Of a stretch of DNA of 64,000 nucleotides, positions 44,871-57,081 are shown piece by piece. A model generated the notes under the pieces. That model saw nothing but the letters and a program-made list of their open reading frames with translations, made no database searches and was not told where the DNA came from. This stretch comes from Sialis fuliginosa (taxonomy: Eukaryota; Arthropoda; Insecta; Megaloptera; Sialidae). Each line of letters begins with the position of its first letter. The first letter of the stretch is position 1. The stretch spans positions 8,556,001 through 8,620,000 of the forward strand of contig OY540810.1 in NCBI GenBank assembly GCA_961205875.1, given 5' to 3'. A program made the translations under genes and the position numbers.

Positions 44871-45216
44871 GGTCGATCCAGACTATCGAGCCGGTCTCGG
44901 TTCGGTCTCGTTTCAATCAAATCTTATGATATTTACATTAACGAGCCGTTCTCGAGCCGATCTCGGTCCAATTAAGTCTTATAGTATTCACATTACCGCG
45001 TAGAATGATAAAAGACGAACTGAAGTTCCTATTCACACTATGGGTACAATCCATACCAGATTCGATCACACTCCAGTAAAATATTCTTTGCACTATGCTG
45101 TAGCGGAGCGAGATTTGACCGAGACCTGATCGATACCTATAGTGCGAATGATTTCATTGTTTATTGTTTATTTATATTTGATTGGAGCGAGACCGGGCCA
45201 ATAGTCTGGATCGACC
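44871..45216. mobile_element. TIR element with GGTCGATCCAGAC ends
   Basis: GGTCGATCCAGACTATCGAG at the left and CCAATAGTCTGGATCGACC at the right are inverted copies. Subterminal GAGCCGGTCTCGG and GCGAGACCGGGCC extend the mirror. 346 bp. The left flank does not give an unambiguous target duplication, so the superfamily is open. Confidence 0.75.
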
Positions 45217-45224
45217 TTTAAGGT

Positions 45225-45440
45225 TCCATACCTGGAAATAAAAATACGTAACTCTTATAGGATCACTTTGTTGTCCGTCTGTCTATCCGTCAAGACCTTT
45301 TTACTCAGGAACGGCTAAAGGTTTCAAGTTGAATTAATATCAAATACTTTTATCTACAGTCTCATAAAAAGTTTAAGTTGAAAACTTAATACAATAAAAA
45401 AATATGACATTTCAAATCGTATTTTGATACTGACAGTCTG
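45225..45440. repeat. Common insect interspersed repeat fragment
   Basis: GGTTCCATACCTGG ... CTTATAGGATCACTTTG, TTGTCCGTCTGTCTATCCGT, then CAGGAACGGCTAAAGGTTTC. I have seen this layout as a frequent lepidopteran repeat. Borders and class uncertain. Confidence 0.45.
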
Positions 45441-45516
45441 ACTCACTGATCATCAAAACCTATAGGGTACTTCCCGTTGACATAGAATCTTGAAATTAGT
45501 ATTTTTATTTAAAATG

Positions 45517-45690
45517 ATGTAACTATATAAGCTCAGCCCTAGAAAAAGATAACCTATGCTGTTTGTATTAATATTTTTGAATCTGTTGTAAGTGATTCTG
45601 ACCTTTAGGGTAGCAGACGACTTCTGTAGCCAATAGTATAAACAAAAGTCAATTGTCGTTGCAATCATCGTAAATAGAAAGTACGCCACT
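45517..45690 (-). repeat. Interspersed repeat X, copy 2
   Basis: Inverted relative to 12424-12640: CTATATAAGCTCAGCCCTAG, AAAAAGATAACC, TTTTTGAATCTGTTGTAAG, GACCTTTAGGGTAGCAGACG. Ends near a hAT-like terminus, GTACGCCACTATG (45681). Confidence 0.6.
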
Positions 45691-45962
45691 ATGGAATTAT
45701 AAAGTTATTTTTTAATAAACTAGAAATTGTTCTACTTTCAGTAGTTGAGTTTTTATAGAATTATATTCTGATAATAAATAAAGTGAATTCAAAAGAATTG
45801 CTGTTGATCTATTACGTTTTGTGACCTATAGCGTGTTTTCGCGACCTAAAAATATCAATACATAAATTTTTATTTTTATAACAGAAAATGTTAACTAATC
45901 AATATTAAACTAAGCAAATATAGATACTGTAATGCGATTTTTCAGAAAATGTAAACTTTTAA

Positions 45963-46140
45963 GTGGGTTGTTGATGAAATTTAAGTAATAATGCGCATTT
46001 TACCAAATATTTTTTCATATGATTGTTGTAATTTGTTTATCAATAGACAAACACTTTATTTGACTATTGTTTATCTTTTTTATGCACTCATTAACGGTCG
46101 TTGTTTGCAAAACTAACCACTGCATGTTTTAAAAAACAGA
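45963..46140 (+). repeat. 178-bp direct repeat, left copy
   Basis: Nearly identical to 46669-46846, with the same start GTGGGTTGTTGATGAAATTT and the same end (GTTTTAAAAAACAGA). The copies start 706 bp apart. Confidence 0.85.
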
Positions 46141-46668
46141 CGCCTAAAATTTTAAGCTTATTTCAGGATTTTTTTTCGTAACAAAATAAAATCTTTTTCA
46201 GTCTATTTAATGTATATTTGTATCTTAAATTATACAAAAAAAAAAAAATTCAGTCAATTTTATTATACTTTTTTTGTGTTTTTTGAGGTCAAAGCGGACT
46301 CCTCGAATTTTTTTTTGCAAAAGTCATATATTTTTTCATTGAAAATCGATAAAAAAATAAATTATTAATAAAAATAAATTATTTTAGGTAATACGATAAC
46401 TATTAGTGTGTAGAACACCGTGTTAAAATTATAACCCGATCGGTTGATTAGAATTTCATTTCTGCTTCCCGCAAACCGAGAAAAAGTTTCAAGAAAAACG
46501 AAAGATTTAGTAATAGATGTAACACTAACACGACCCGTTTTCTTCTATGAGCTATAACTTCGTCAATACTTTGAATTTCGATCTACAATTTTACAGTTTA
46601 CTCTCAAAATATTTTACTTTCAAAATATGTATTTAAAAAATCGAAAATTTTAAGTCGCCTCACCGCAG

Positions 46669-46846
46669 TGGGTTGTTGATGAAATTTAAGAAATACTGTT
46701 CATTTTACCAAATATTTTTTCATATGATGGTAGTAACATGTTTATCAATAAACAAACGCTTTATTTGAACTATAGTTTATCTTTTTTATGCACTCATTAA
46801 TGGTCGTTGTTTGCAAAACTAACCACTGCACGTTTTAAAAAACAGA
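46669..46846 (+). repeat. 178-bp direct repeat, right copy
   Basis: See left copy. Differences are scattered point changes, with no net length change. No LTR hallmarks (no TG...CA with PBS/PPT between), so a local segmental duplication is preferred. Confidence 0.85.
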
Positions 46847-47354
46847 TCAGCGAAAAAATTTAATGAAAGTACATTGAGTTTAACTAATTTTCCATTAAAC
46901 GCATACACAAAATCCGTTTTTACACACGACATAACCGAAACAATAATATTCGATTCGGGTTCATAAATATTGAATAATCAGTAATATTAAATTGCTCCAG
47001 ATGATATGCTGCGTTGATCAAACCCCTCGTCCATTTTCAACATTGAACCGATAACACATCAGCATTGGCTGTTAAATGCCAATAATTCATTAGCGGACAA
47101 CTATGTTTATACACATACATAGACCGTTTGTGATTAGCGCCCTACGTATATATATTTCCCCTGCAAACTTGCAATACCCCTCTCTTTTTATATTTTACCC
47201 CTTGAAGCCGTCCACTCGAATGTTCCATTGTTACTGGCTTTGATGTAATGGTGATTGTGTAGTAACCCGTTTTTATCTAACGTCTAAATTTATTGCACTA
47301 AAGAAATGTGTTTATTTACAATGTTGCGAATAAAGAAGGACGTGTATTTAATTT
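46847..47354. other. AT-rich intergenic stretch
   Basis: Nothing recognised. Confidence 0.45.
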
Positions 47355-47955
47355 TTAACCGACGTCAAAAAAGGAGAAAGTTCTCAATTCGGCTACAAAT
47401 ATATTTATATTTTATGTATGTTCGGGCATAACTAATCATCATTTTGGGGGGGCCATACCCCTCCGTTTCACGAGCGTAGGGAAATTTCTAATTCCAAATT
47501 ATCCTCCTAATTATTTATGTAAAATATAAATTATTTTTGGGGCACTGAAGCCAAGGGACCCTATGACTCTCCTAACCCCCTCCGACAAATATGTACCGAT
47601 TTGGATGATTTTTGTTTGTTTGAAAGAGTATACGCCCGAGGTGGTCCCATATAAATTTATCAGAATTTGATCATGGACTTAAAAAAGGAGGGGGTTTTCA
47701 ATTCGGCTGTATATATCTTTTTATGTACGAGTATTTTCGGGCATAACTCCGACAAATATATGCACCTATTCGGTTGATTTTTCGTTTGTTTGAAAGTGTA
47801 CTCTTGCTAGTCTCATATAAATTTTATCAGAATCAGACCAGGGACTTCGAAGATACACCAAAAAAAACTAAAAATACTAAAAAGTATACCTAAAAATAAA
47901 TAAATTTTTTAAATCGATGCCAACCAATAAAAAAAAAGAAAACCGACTTCAAAAA
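47355..47955 (+). repeat. Interspersed repeat with internal duplication
   Basis: Two successive, related units: AAAAAGGAGAAAGTTCTCAA/TTCGGCTACAAATATAT and AAAAAAGGAGGGGGTTTTCA/ATTCGGCTGTATATATC. Each is followed by TTCGGGCATAACT. The block is bracketed by ACCGACGTCAAAA and ACCGACTTCAAAA. It resembles a common lepidopteran repeat; class not assigned. Confidence 0.5.
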
Positions 47956-48715
47956 CTGTTAAGTTTATTTATTAGGTGAATTGTTTAGTGTTTTTTGGGT
48001 TTCTTTTTATAATTACTCTAGATATTGACTTGTCTCTTATCTAGTTTTGTTGAAACGTAGCGTCGTTGTAAAGTTGAGGGTTGGTCAGTCAGATATTAAC
48101 GGTATTGTATTGTATTATGTAACATAAGTTTGTGAGGGTTTATTTGTTAGTATTATACAATGTCAACTGTCTACCAAATCGCGTGATTGCAAACAATGAC
48201 GATATAGTGTCTCGTGTTGCTATATACTATTGCTATATATATTGTTATATTGTTTTGTAACTCAAAAATACATCTGAGGCTACAAACAGTCCACGGAGTA
48301 CGTGATTCAGTACCCTTATGGTATATATCCGTGTATGTCTTGCCCGAATTATTTTTCTCTTAAGCTTGTCGATGTTAGTTAAAGTTCAAATTTTATGCAT
48401 ATACGCAATTACACAACTAATACGTTGTTCTCAAATCAACTTTGACTTACTACTTATACAATACATATCTCCATAATATGCTAAATTGCTAACTACATAT
48501 TGCATATACCTATGTATAATATAATTGCATACTTCAGTGTACGTATCAATATGAATTAAGTATACCTTGTTTCCAAACACTACTAACTCCTACATACATA
48601 TATGTCTATCTATATGTGTATATTAAGTTGTTTACATAGACATATTACATGTATGTATGTATGACGCGGAATAACAATACTACGTCAGAATATCTAGGTA
48701 TTAATACGTATACAT
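47956..48715. other. AT-rich intergenic stretch
   Basis: Contains an inverted fragment (48285-48360) of the repeat at 10780 and degenerate ATGT/ACAT tracts near 48596-48662. No gene. Confidence 0.45.
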
Positions 48716-49441
48716 TAGGGTAGTCCTTAAACAGGGTTCCGACGAATTTGACTGGACCGCGCCCCAAATCAGCTCCAAATATTTTTTTAAAAATGTAGGA
48801 AAGTTCCAGCCCTCTATCTTCAAACTTGAGGGAGGTGATTTTACCATTTAAAATACACTGTTTTTTTTTCGATTTTTCAAAGACCTGTGTACTAGAGCGT
48901 CTTAAACTTTTTCTAAAAATCTAAAACACTCATGAATGCATTCCTGGTACTCATATTCCATATCTAGATGGATAAATTAAATTTGTGATTTAACCATGAC
49001 AGCTATATGGGTCATTCCATCAAGAGAATTTTTATTTTTTATTTTTATTTTTTTAATTTCAGAATAATTTTGTCAGAAAAACGTTTTCCAAAGAAAATAT
49101 TGTCTTGAAATAAAAAAAATTGATTCTTAAATTAAAAAAAATCATTCCATGTCAGTTTCTAACTGGCGCGACCCTTTTATTTTTTCAATTTTAATCTTAG
49201 AATCAATTTTTTATTATTTCAAGATCAATATTTTCATTGTCTGATAAAATTATTCAGAAATTATAGAAAAAAAAATTATCTTGATGGAATGACCCATATA
49301 GCTGGCACGGTTGAATCACAAGTTTAATTTATTCATCTAGATATGGAATATGAGTACCAGGAATGCATTCATGAGTGTTCTAAATTTTTAGAAAGAGTTT
49401 AAGACGCTCTAGTACTCAGGTACAGTACCTACACCGCCCTA
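48716..49441. mobile_element. Foldback element
   Basis: Two inverted arms, about 48888-49155 and 49160-49425, are near-perfect mirrors (CATGAATGCATTCCTGGTAC / GTACCAGGAATGCATTCATG; TATGGGTCATTCCATCAAGA / TCTTGATGGAATGACCCATA). The left side carries about 170 bp outside the arms, beginning TTAGGGTAGTCC. The right side ends CACCGCCCTAA, a possible matching terminus. Non-coding. Confidence 0.7.
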
Positions 49442-49870
49442 AAAGTGCCAAAAGTGTAATGACTTCGTCAGGCTGAAAGAAAAAAAATGGCTTAAGCAAA
49501 AAAAATCTTCCAGGTTAATCAGATCAAAAATTTTTCTATTGTATTTTTTTCTTTTGAGTTGAAAGTTAAACAATCTCTTGTAATTTAATACCTAGTCTTT
49601 AAAAAATTCAGAATCATAGATTAAAATACTGCAATAAAAAAAATGCCTTTAAAGGTCATGACAAAAAAATTTTACCCTAAAACTTTTACATTTAATATTT
49701 TTCTCAAAAACACAACTGATGTCCAATATTTTTCCCTCAGCCTGTATATTGTGTATATTCCACATTTTTCCTAAATCCATTTTAGTTTATTATTTATAGA
49801 TACATATCCTGCATGTTTCAAACCGGCCTTACTAAACAACTAAAACATGTATATTTAATAACCATCTTAT
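49442..49870. other. AT-rich spacer before the tandem array
   Basis: TCAGGCTGA at 49469 and CCTCAGCCTG at 49736 are an inverted pair that may mark a small decayed element. No gene. Confidence 0.35.
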
Positions 49871-51030
49871 TTCTACGCATGTCATGCGTGACGCGTAAGT
49901 ACATTTGTACAGCTGATTACAGTACCCACTACGTATCAATACACGTAAATGAAACATTGTCCCCGAACCGGCATTACTACACTACTACTACAATCTTATA
50001 CATGAGTGGCATGTGTTATTTATATATGCCAACTCATTTCTACGCATGTCATGCATGACGCGTAAGTACATTTGTACAGCTGATTACAGTACCCACTACG
50101 TATCAATACACTTAAATGAAACATTGTCCCCGAACCGGCATTACTACACTACTACTACAATCTTATACATGAGTGGCATGTATTATTTATATATGCCAAC
50201 TCATTTCTACATATGTCATGCGTGACGCGTAAGTACATTTGTACAGCTGATTACAGTACCCACTACGTATCAATACACTTAAATGAAACATTGTCCCCGA
50301 ACCGGCATTACTACACTACTAATACAATCTTATACATGAGTGGCATGTGTTATTTATATATGCCAACTCATTTCTACGCATATCATGCGTGACGCGTAAG
50401 TACATTTGTACAGCTGATTACAGTACCCACTACGTATCAATACACGTAAATGAAACATTGTCCCCGAACCGGCATTACTACACTACTACTACAATCTTAT
50501 ACATGAGTGGCATGTGTTATTTATATATGCCAACTCATTTCTACATATGTCATGCGTGACGCGTAAGTACATTTGTACAGCTGATTACAGTACCCACTAC
50601 GTATCAATACACTTAAATGAAACATTGTCCCCGAACCGGCATTACTACACTACTAATACAATCTTATACATGAGTGGCATGTGTTATTTATATATGCCAA
50701 CTCATTTCTACATATGTCATGCGTGACGCGTAAGTACATTTGTACAGCTGATTACAGTACCCACTACGTATCAATACACTTAAATGAAACATTGTCCCCG
50801 AACCGGCATTACTACACTACTAATACAATCTTATACATGAGTGGCATGTGTTATTTATATATGCCAACTCATTTCTACATATGTCATGCGTGACGCGTAA
50901 GTACATTTGTACAGCTGATTACAGTACCCACTACGTATCAATACACTTAAATGAAACATTGTCCCCGAACCGGCATTACTACACTACTAATACAATCTTA
51001 TACAAGAGTGGCATGTGTTATTTATATATG
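49871..51030 (+). repeat. 167-bp tandem repeat array, about seven copies
   Basis: Unit starts at 49871, 50038, 50205, 50372, 50539, 50706 and 50873 are exactly 167 bp apart. Each unit contains TCATGCGTGACGCGTAAGTA, GTACAGCTGATTACAGTACC, AACATTGTCCCCGAACCGGC and GTGGCATGTGTTATTTATAT. Copies 3, 5 and 6 are the same variant, and copy 7 differs by one base before the array ends. Copies 1 and 4 share another variant. 167 is not a multiple of 3, so the 70-codon open frames seen in each unit cannot be one repetitive protein. Confidence 0.95.
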
Positions 51031-51039
51031 TGTGTGCAG

Positions 51040-51250
51040 TTATGTAGATACACTTGTCATGTGCGTCGCGTGCGACTTGAAACGGACGTCGGTACGCTGA
51101 TCACGTTCGCGATTCCGAACATGATTGAATTCCAGCCCCTCTGGCGAGTAAACACCGGATAAACGCGTCACGTCCCAACCTGTTGACTGCCGACACAGCG
51201 GTGCAAACACGCTTACCACCGTAACCGTGATCCCGAACGGTGCGCGATAT
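51040..51250 (+). other. Local GC-rich segment beside the tandem array
   Basis: About 200 bp of distinctly GC-rich, CpG-rich sequence in an AT-rich region. It is followed by GCGCGATATAAATC, a TATA-like word. Its first part (GTCATGTGCGTCGCG ... GTACGCTGATCACG) loosely resembles the tandem unit (GTCATGCGTGACGCG ... GTACAGCTGATTAC), so it could be a diverged edge copy. Function unknown. Confidence 0.4.
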
Positions 51251-51343
51251 AAATCTGAATAGGGAGTTGAAATAGAAATAGAAATATCTTAACGTATGAA
51301 TATCAAAAGTTCTATTTACTCAATTTGTCACTGTGAATTCTAG

Positions 51344-51580
51344 CGCCCGGTATTGACTAAATGCTCCTTTACCTTACTGTCATTTAGCTTAAATTTGCAT
51401 TAAAAATCTAAACTAAGCATACTACATTTTTCCTACACTATGTTTTTACAATGCGTATTATGTACATACAAGCCAAATACGATTTTAAAAATATATTACA
51501 TGGTATTTAAATTACGTTGCTAATACACCAAATCTATTATACTTTAAAGAAGCATTAAATTGGTTGATAATACCGGGCAT
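51344..51580. mobile_element. Family C MITE, copy 3
   Basis: CGCCCGGTATTGACTAAATG + CTCCTTTA at the left and TTGGTTGATAATACCGGGCA at the right. The AATGCG/CGTATT-type middle is shared in part with 39924-40177. 237 bp, non-coding. Confidence 0.7.
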
Positions 51581-52117
51581 ATGTATGGTATGACATTCTT
51601 CCGCGTTGGTTAGTTTTAAGTAAATATAGGCGATTGTTGAAAAAATGAATAATTTAAATATTCAAATTATTTATTCAAATAAATTAATTCAAAAGTTGAG
51701 GTTGTTTTTTTAATTCGTAATAAAGCATATAAATGACTTGAAATGTTCAAATGTTCTTATTTTAAAATTAAATTCATGGAAGTTAAATAATGATAAACAA
51801 TATTCGATAAGTAGCCTCATCTAGCTCTTCTGGGCGCCTTCAATCTTTTGTTAAAAATGTAGATAACATTTTAGTATTACTGCAGTGCTCATTTGCAGTA
51901 GATAATTTCATTAAAAATGTTCTCCCTTAGGTCGTTAATGGTTTGTAGATTATTAGCCTAGGCTTTTTCCATCAAATAACTCCAAAGAAGAGTAGTAGGC
52001 AATTAAATAGCGTAGGAAGCTAAGTACTGTCCTCACCGTTGGTGCTAGTACCATTCTCTTCGGTTTACACTAGGCTAGTAGCTATCTTGTTGGTGTATGT
52101 AACTTTAAGGCGTTTAA
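51581..52117. other. AT-rich intergenic stretch
   Basis: Nothing recognised. Confidence 0.45.
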
Positions 52118-52440
52118 GGCTCTGTCAAACAGGAAGCGGACAGTCCGCCGCGGACTAGGGTAGAACGCGTAGGACAGTAGTTTGTCTGACGAAGACGAAT
52201 TGCTTCTTCTGTTAGCTGTGAGTTCAGTAGTAAAACGAAAAAGGAAATGGATATGTCATAGTGAATGAGCATAATGCAGGCATATAGTGACAAGACATAA
52301 ATACTGAAGCGAAGTCATAAAAATGACTGAACTTATCCACCGCGGTAGGCCGCTATCTGTTTGACCAGATTGATGCAACTTTACACCATACAGAGTTCGC
52401 GGCTATCGCGCGAACAATCCGCTTCCTGTTTGACAGAGCC
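52118..52440. mobile_element. GGCTCTGTC-ended MITE, copy 2
   Basis: The termini GGCTCTGTCAAACAGGAAGC and GCTTCCTGTTTGACAGAGCC are perfect mirrors, flanked by TTAA on both sides. Internal sequence (CAGTCCGCCGCGGACTAGGG, TACAGAGTTCGCGGCT) matches the longer copy at 24838-25280. 323 bp. Confidence 0.85.
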
Positions 52441-55400
52441 TTAATCCTTCTATTACATCAATATTTCACCAAAAATTAACGTAGATTTTCTAAATTTTCA
52501 AAAACCATTCCCATACATGTTAAATGCAACATCAGAAAACATATTTGAAAGGGGAATTAATTCACTGCTAAAATTGTAAACTATGTGTATTTTGAATTTA
52601 TTCATAGGAACAAATGAAAAGTTGTACATGAATCAACAAATGGGTAACGACAGATACTTAAAAACAAATGTAACCACCTGATGTGATGACAAGCGTTGAT
52701 GTAATGAGAAATGTCAGTGTGTAGGGAGTATGGGTGTGCGAGGGATACATAAACAGCTAATGAATTATCGACAATTAATGTTACTCAACAGGAACATACA
52801 AATTTTGAATGATTATGTGCGGTGTGCGCAAATTATCAGTAATGCAAATACGCTTGCATGTGTATGTAATTTACGGTATCAATGTACAGCAGAACTTTTG
52901 CTAGATGAGGTTTTATGTAATTTTTGAAACCATTGACTAATTTTGTATATCGTGTGTTCATTTGAAAACTACCGCCCGAATATTTCTGAAACTAAACATT
53001 TAAAAAAATGTTTCAAATAAAAGTAGTTTGGTTTTGAGAGAGAAACGAAATGGCACTATTAGTTTTTAATTTGTTGGACTTTTTCAAGATCAATTTAATG
53101 GAAACTTCGGTACTTGTCTATTATATCCCCAGCATTTGCAGATGGCAAGTGGCATGAAATGTATGATTTGATCAGCGCCAATGTACAGTCGCCTGCATTA
53201 ATGGTCTTGCAGTTTGTATTCATTTTCGTTTATCACAAACTTAGTAGGCTCCTCCCATTTGATTATTATAATATTTAAATCATTTCTCCATGTATCAAAC
53301 AAAGAAAGATATTTTGAAATTCATTTGCTAGATAAAGAACTACTCTTCATTTATAGTACTCATATATATTTGTGCAATTAAATTATTATCTAATCTATTG
53401 AAAATTGTATACGTAAATTTTGTGGCAATAAATATTTGATATTCCGAATTTTAGTATTTAAATATATTAAACTTGATAGAAAAAGATAACCGATGATGTT
53501 TGTCTTTAAATTTGGAATCTGTTGTAAGCGATTCTAGCCTTTAGGGTGCCAGACGAGTTCTGCAGGCGACTGTACATATATAAAGTGTGTACTATTAATT
53601 TCAATATTTTTAAATAAATAATTATTATATATTCAGTTATTTTCGAAAACGGCAACATAGTAATTAAATTATGCATAATACGAATATTTAATCGAACTGT
53701 CCTTGGTTAAAGCAATCTATTGGGGCAAAATCGGTTTGGTTAGTTTTTATTAGGTTAATATGTAATAATAAATATTTAAACTAATAGTGCACACTTAATA
53801 ACATGGGCGCTGATTATATATTTTAATACATGAGACTTGCACATCTACAAATGCCGGGGTATAATAAACAAGTACCGAAACTTTTCTTTACTAATAATTC
53901 TATGGAAAAAATAAGCAACTCTTATGTCCAGCCTAACTAATAAAATTTACTAGCTTGCAAACACTTTCAAACGGGGTATCAAACTGACTCATACGAATTT
54001 AAGCCTTTTTGAAAATGTACATCTGCCCAGGGCCCCAGGTGCGAAGGAGGTCCGGACGACTTGGTGAAGAGCAAAAAAGGTCTTCAGGTATTTCTATAGC
54101 AATTTGTTTATTTTTAGAAAAAAAAGTTTTTTAGGACCCCCTTCCCATAGACTAAAAACACTAAAAAGTATATTCAAATTTTTTTTTTCAACACAAAAAA
54201 CCTGAAAAAATTCCAAAATGTAGTTTTCAATTAGTACTTTCAATGAAAATTATAACGAACACTATAGCAAAAATAGTTTATGAAAAATGTCGGAATAACC
54301 ATTTTTTATAAATCATAGTGAGAATGACTACGGAACCCTATCATTAGCGTGCCCAACATGCAGTTAGCCGTTTTATTTTATAACGCGTCACTAGGGAGAC
54401 CCCATATCTAACATTCTAGATCCACTATAGAAAATTAAAAGTGAAAAACATATGCTTGCAATGATAGAGTAATTAAGGGTCATATTATTCGATTTCTATT
54501 AGTCAATTAAAATAATAATAATCATTATAATGAAAAAATTATATTATACCAGTATTTTAAACGTACCTACTTACTTAAAAGGGTTATAATTACTAAACAA
54601 ATCATCTACATAAAATAACGATTATTTTAAAACCATTTATGTGATTTTTAGTTCCAGAATACAGGGTACATTTTATATATAATATCAATTATAATATGTG
54701 ATCAAAATTAAAAACATTTTATCCAAAATCCATTAATGCTCTTTTCTCTGTTCGTTTTTTATCTTGTTTTTAAATTAACAATAAAATGAGTAGTCACGAA
54801 TGATATTAAAAAGGTTTCACATTACTTACTTGGTTTATACATACAACGTATGCAATAGTATGCATGTATGTAATTTTAAATAAGTACATGGTGACTTATT
54901 TCGTGGAAATTTTATATAAACAAATATTTTATACGTTACATGCAAAACAATGATTGTGAGATACATTCATTATATTATTGTAATTAAGTAAAAGTAATAA
55001 TGATTTCGAGATATATCATATATTACTATAAATGTGTATTGTTCGCAAGCTACAACTGTAGAGGTATCATATGTTTTAATATAGCGTTTCTCAACAAGAG
55101 AATTATAACTCTAGAGAGATATATTTTCTATAGTTATCAACATAATAAATACGTTATGCATATAAAGTAATTAAATAACGTATTTGTATAAATAAAATAA
55201 TATTTTTTTATTTTTTCTAAAGTTTTCACTTTTGTATAATTGAAGTAAAAATAATAACTTCCCGTTTGATAGGCCATATCAAAAAATATTAAGAACTTAA
55301 GTATTTCTTGACGCATTGGCAGCAAATAAAAATTGTGATAATTTTATTAAGAAAGTCAAAAATAAATAGTATAATTTGAATCATGAAAGATAACCGACCT

Positions 55401-57081
55401 AAGCACTGTAATCACATTTTGGAATCGGTCTTCTTTGGTGATATGGAATATAATTGTTTATTTTTTTCTACAAATTTTAAGTTCAGTAAAATTGTATATG
55501 ATAAGTGAGAATTATTGAGATAATATAGGGAGGTTATTAATTCCGGGGAGTACCGGCTCCTAAAAATATGGGTTTGTCTAATGACAAAAATCCCTGATCA
55601 AGCACAATTTTTGAATGTTCATCAACTATGCAGACCATAAAATTTTATAAATATTTTCGTAATAAATTATCTTTGACTTGTAATAAATTTTTCCGTTAAA
55701 TTGATTTGTTCGAAAAGTTTGTAAATATTTTAAGGGTAGTATATCTCCTTGATTCGACAACTGCCATCTTTTAGGTAACTTCAGTATTCCATTTATGCGT
55801 TTATTAACATCTCAACATGGTTTTTGCCTTTAAGAGAATTATGTAGGGAGCGAAATAAATGATAATGTAAGGGTTCAACGTTTTAACATCATAACCTTAC
55901 ATTAATCGCGACTTATCTACACAAGTTTCAAGCCATCTCTTGAAAATCCCTACAAACTTTGTCGAATAACCAGATACCTTCTATAATTTTCTAGATAACT
56001 TTTCGACTTGCCTAAAATATTATAACTTTAAACTGATTATAATTTTAGAAAAACTGTATATTCTATTTTTTTAAATAATTGTAGAAATCATTACGTACAT
56101 TATTTCCCCAAGCCCCCTCTTCTGTAAACAAACCTAAGTAATAAACAATACAATGTCTCAATGAGTATTAACACTTTGGGAATCAAAGAGTCAGATATTA
56201 AAGTTAGATTTAGATTTTGGATGAAGATTTAGATTTAGATTCAAATTCATAGATGACCTGATAATATACAGCACCCTCGACGAATACGTTTCTGACAAGA
56301 GTACCCCGAGATAAGCCCTCCCAAAAAATAGGATAATTATCGAGTAAAAGTTAATTTTTATAAATCAATAGAAGTACTATATCTTAATTTTAATATATAA
56401 AAACGTTGGTGAATATGTATGTGTTATCATCAGGCCTAAACCACTGGACGTATCGAAACCATATTCACACCATATGTTCGTTTGACGCTGGAGTCGAGAT
56501 ATTTATGAAAATGTGTATTTATGGTCTGATTTTTAAACAAATTATTTTTGAGCAGAACAACGTTTGCCGGGTCAACAAGTTATCTATACTTATATTTTTA
56601 GGGCGCTTTTGTCAAAAGTGCATTTGTCGAGAGCGCTAATGTTGTAGCACTCAAAATTCTAAATAGTTTTCATTATACAGATCTAACATGTTTAAATTTT
56701 TTTTTTTAAATTAAAAGGACTTCTCTCTTTAACAATTGATTATCTTTTTTCAAACAGACCAATCACAAACAATTTCAAAGCCATTCATGGCCTTGTGTTT
56801 ACATGAAAGTAATGTCAATGTTATAAATGAAGTCATTTGTAACAAACACTGATTGCAAAAATGTCAACATCACTGCTTTGTATGGTTAAAAATATAGACA
56901 TATGTAACTAGATATTTTCACAGTAAATAATTATCAATTACGTGTATATGTCATTTAATATTTTGATAAAGGTATTCTTTTTTATTAAACAATGTAATTA
57001 CTTGAACATGACTTTTCAAACATGTGTAATCATATCTAAACAAATACGTAAAATTTTTTTGAAACTTAATAGGATTATTAT
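52441..57081. other. Long AT-rich intergenic stretch with repeat fragments
   Basis: Contains repeat X in inverse orientation (53475-53570), a fragment of the CACTG-ended MITE (53690-53760, CTGTCCTTGGTTAAAGCAAT) and a family A-like fragment (53925-54000, TATGTCC ... CACTTTCAAACGGGGTATCA). No gene supported. Frames such as 52730-52927 and 56406-56639 have no motif or splice support. Confidence 0.45.

Noticed and set aside
45963..46846. Direct repeats as LTRs of a small retrotransposon
   Set aside because: No TG...CA ends, primer-binding site, polypurine tract or target duplication, and only 528 bp between them.
49871..51030. CRISPR-like array
   Set aside because: Units are contiguous 167-bp tandem copies without spacers, in eukaryotic DNA.
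49813..51162. Series of 70-104 codon open frames with almost identical peptides
   Set aside because: They are the same frame opened in each 167-bp tandem unit. The period is not a multiple of three and each copy stops, so they are a by-product of the array.
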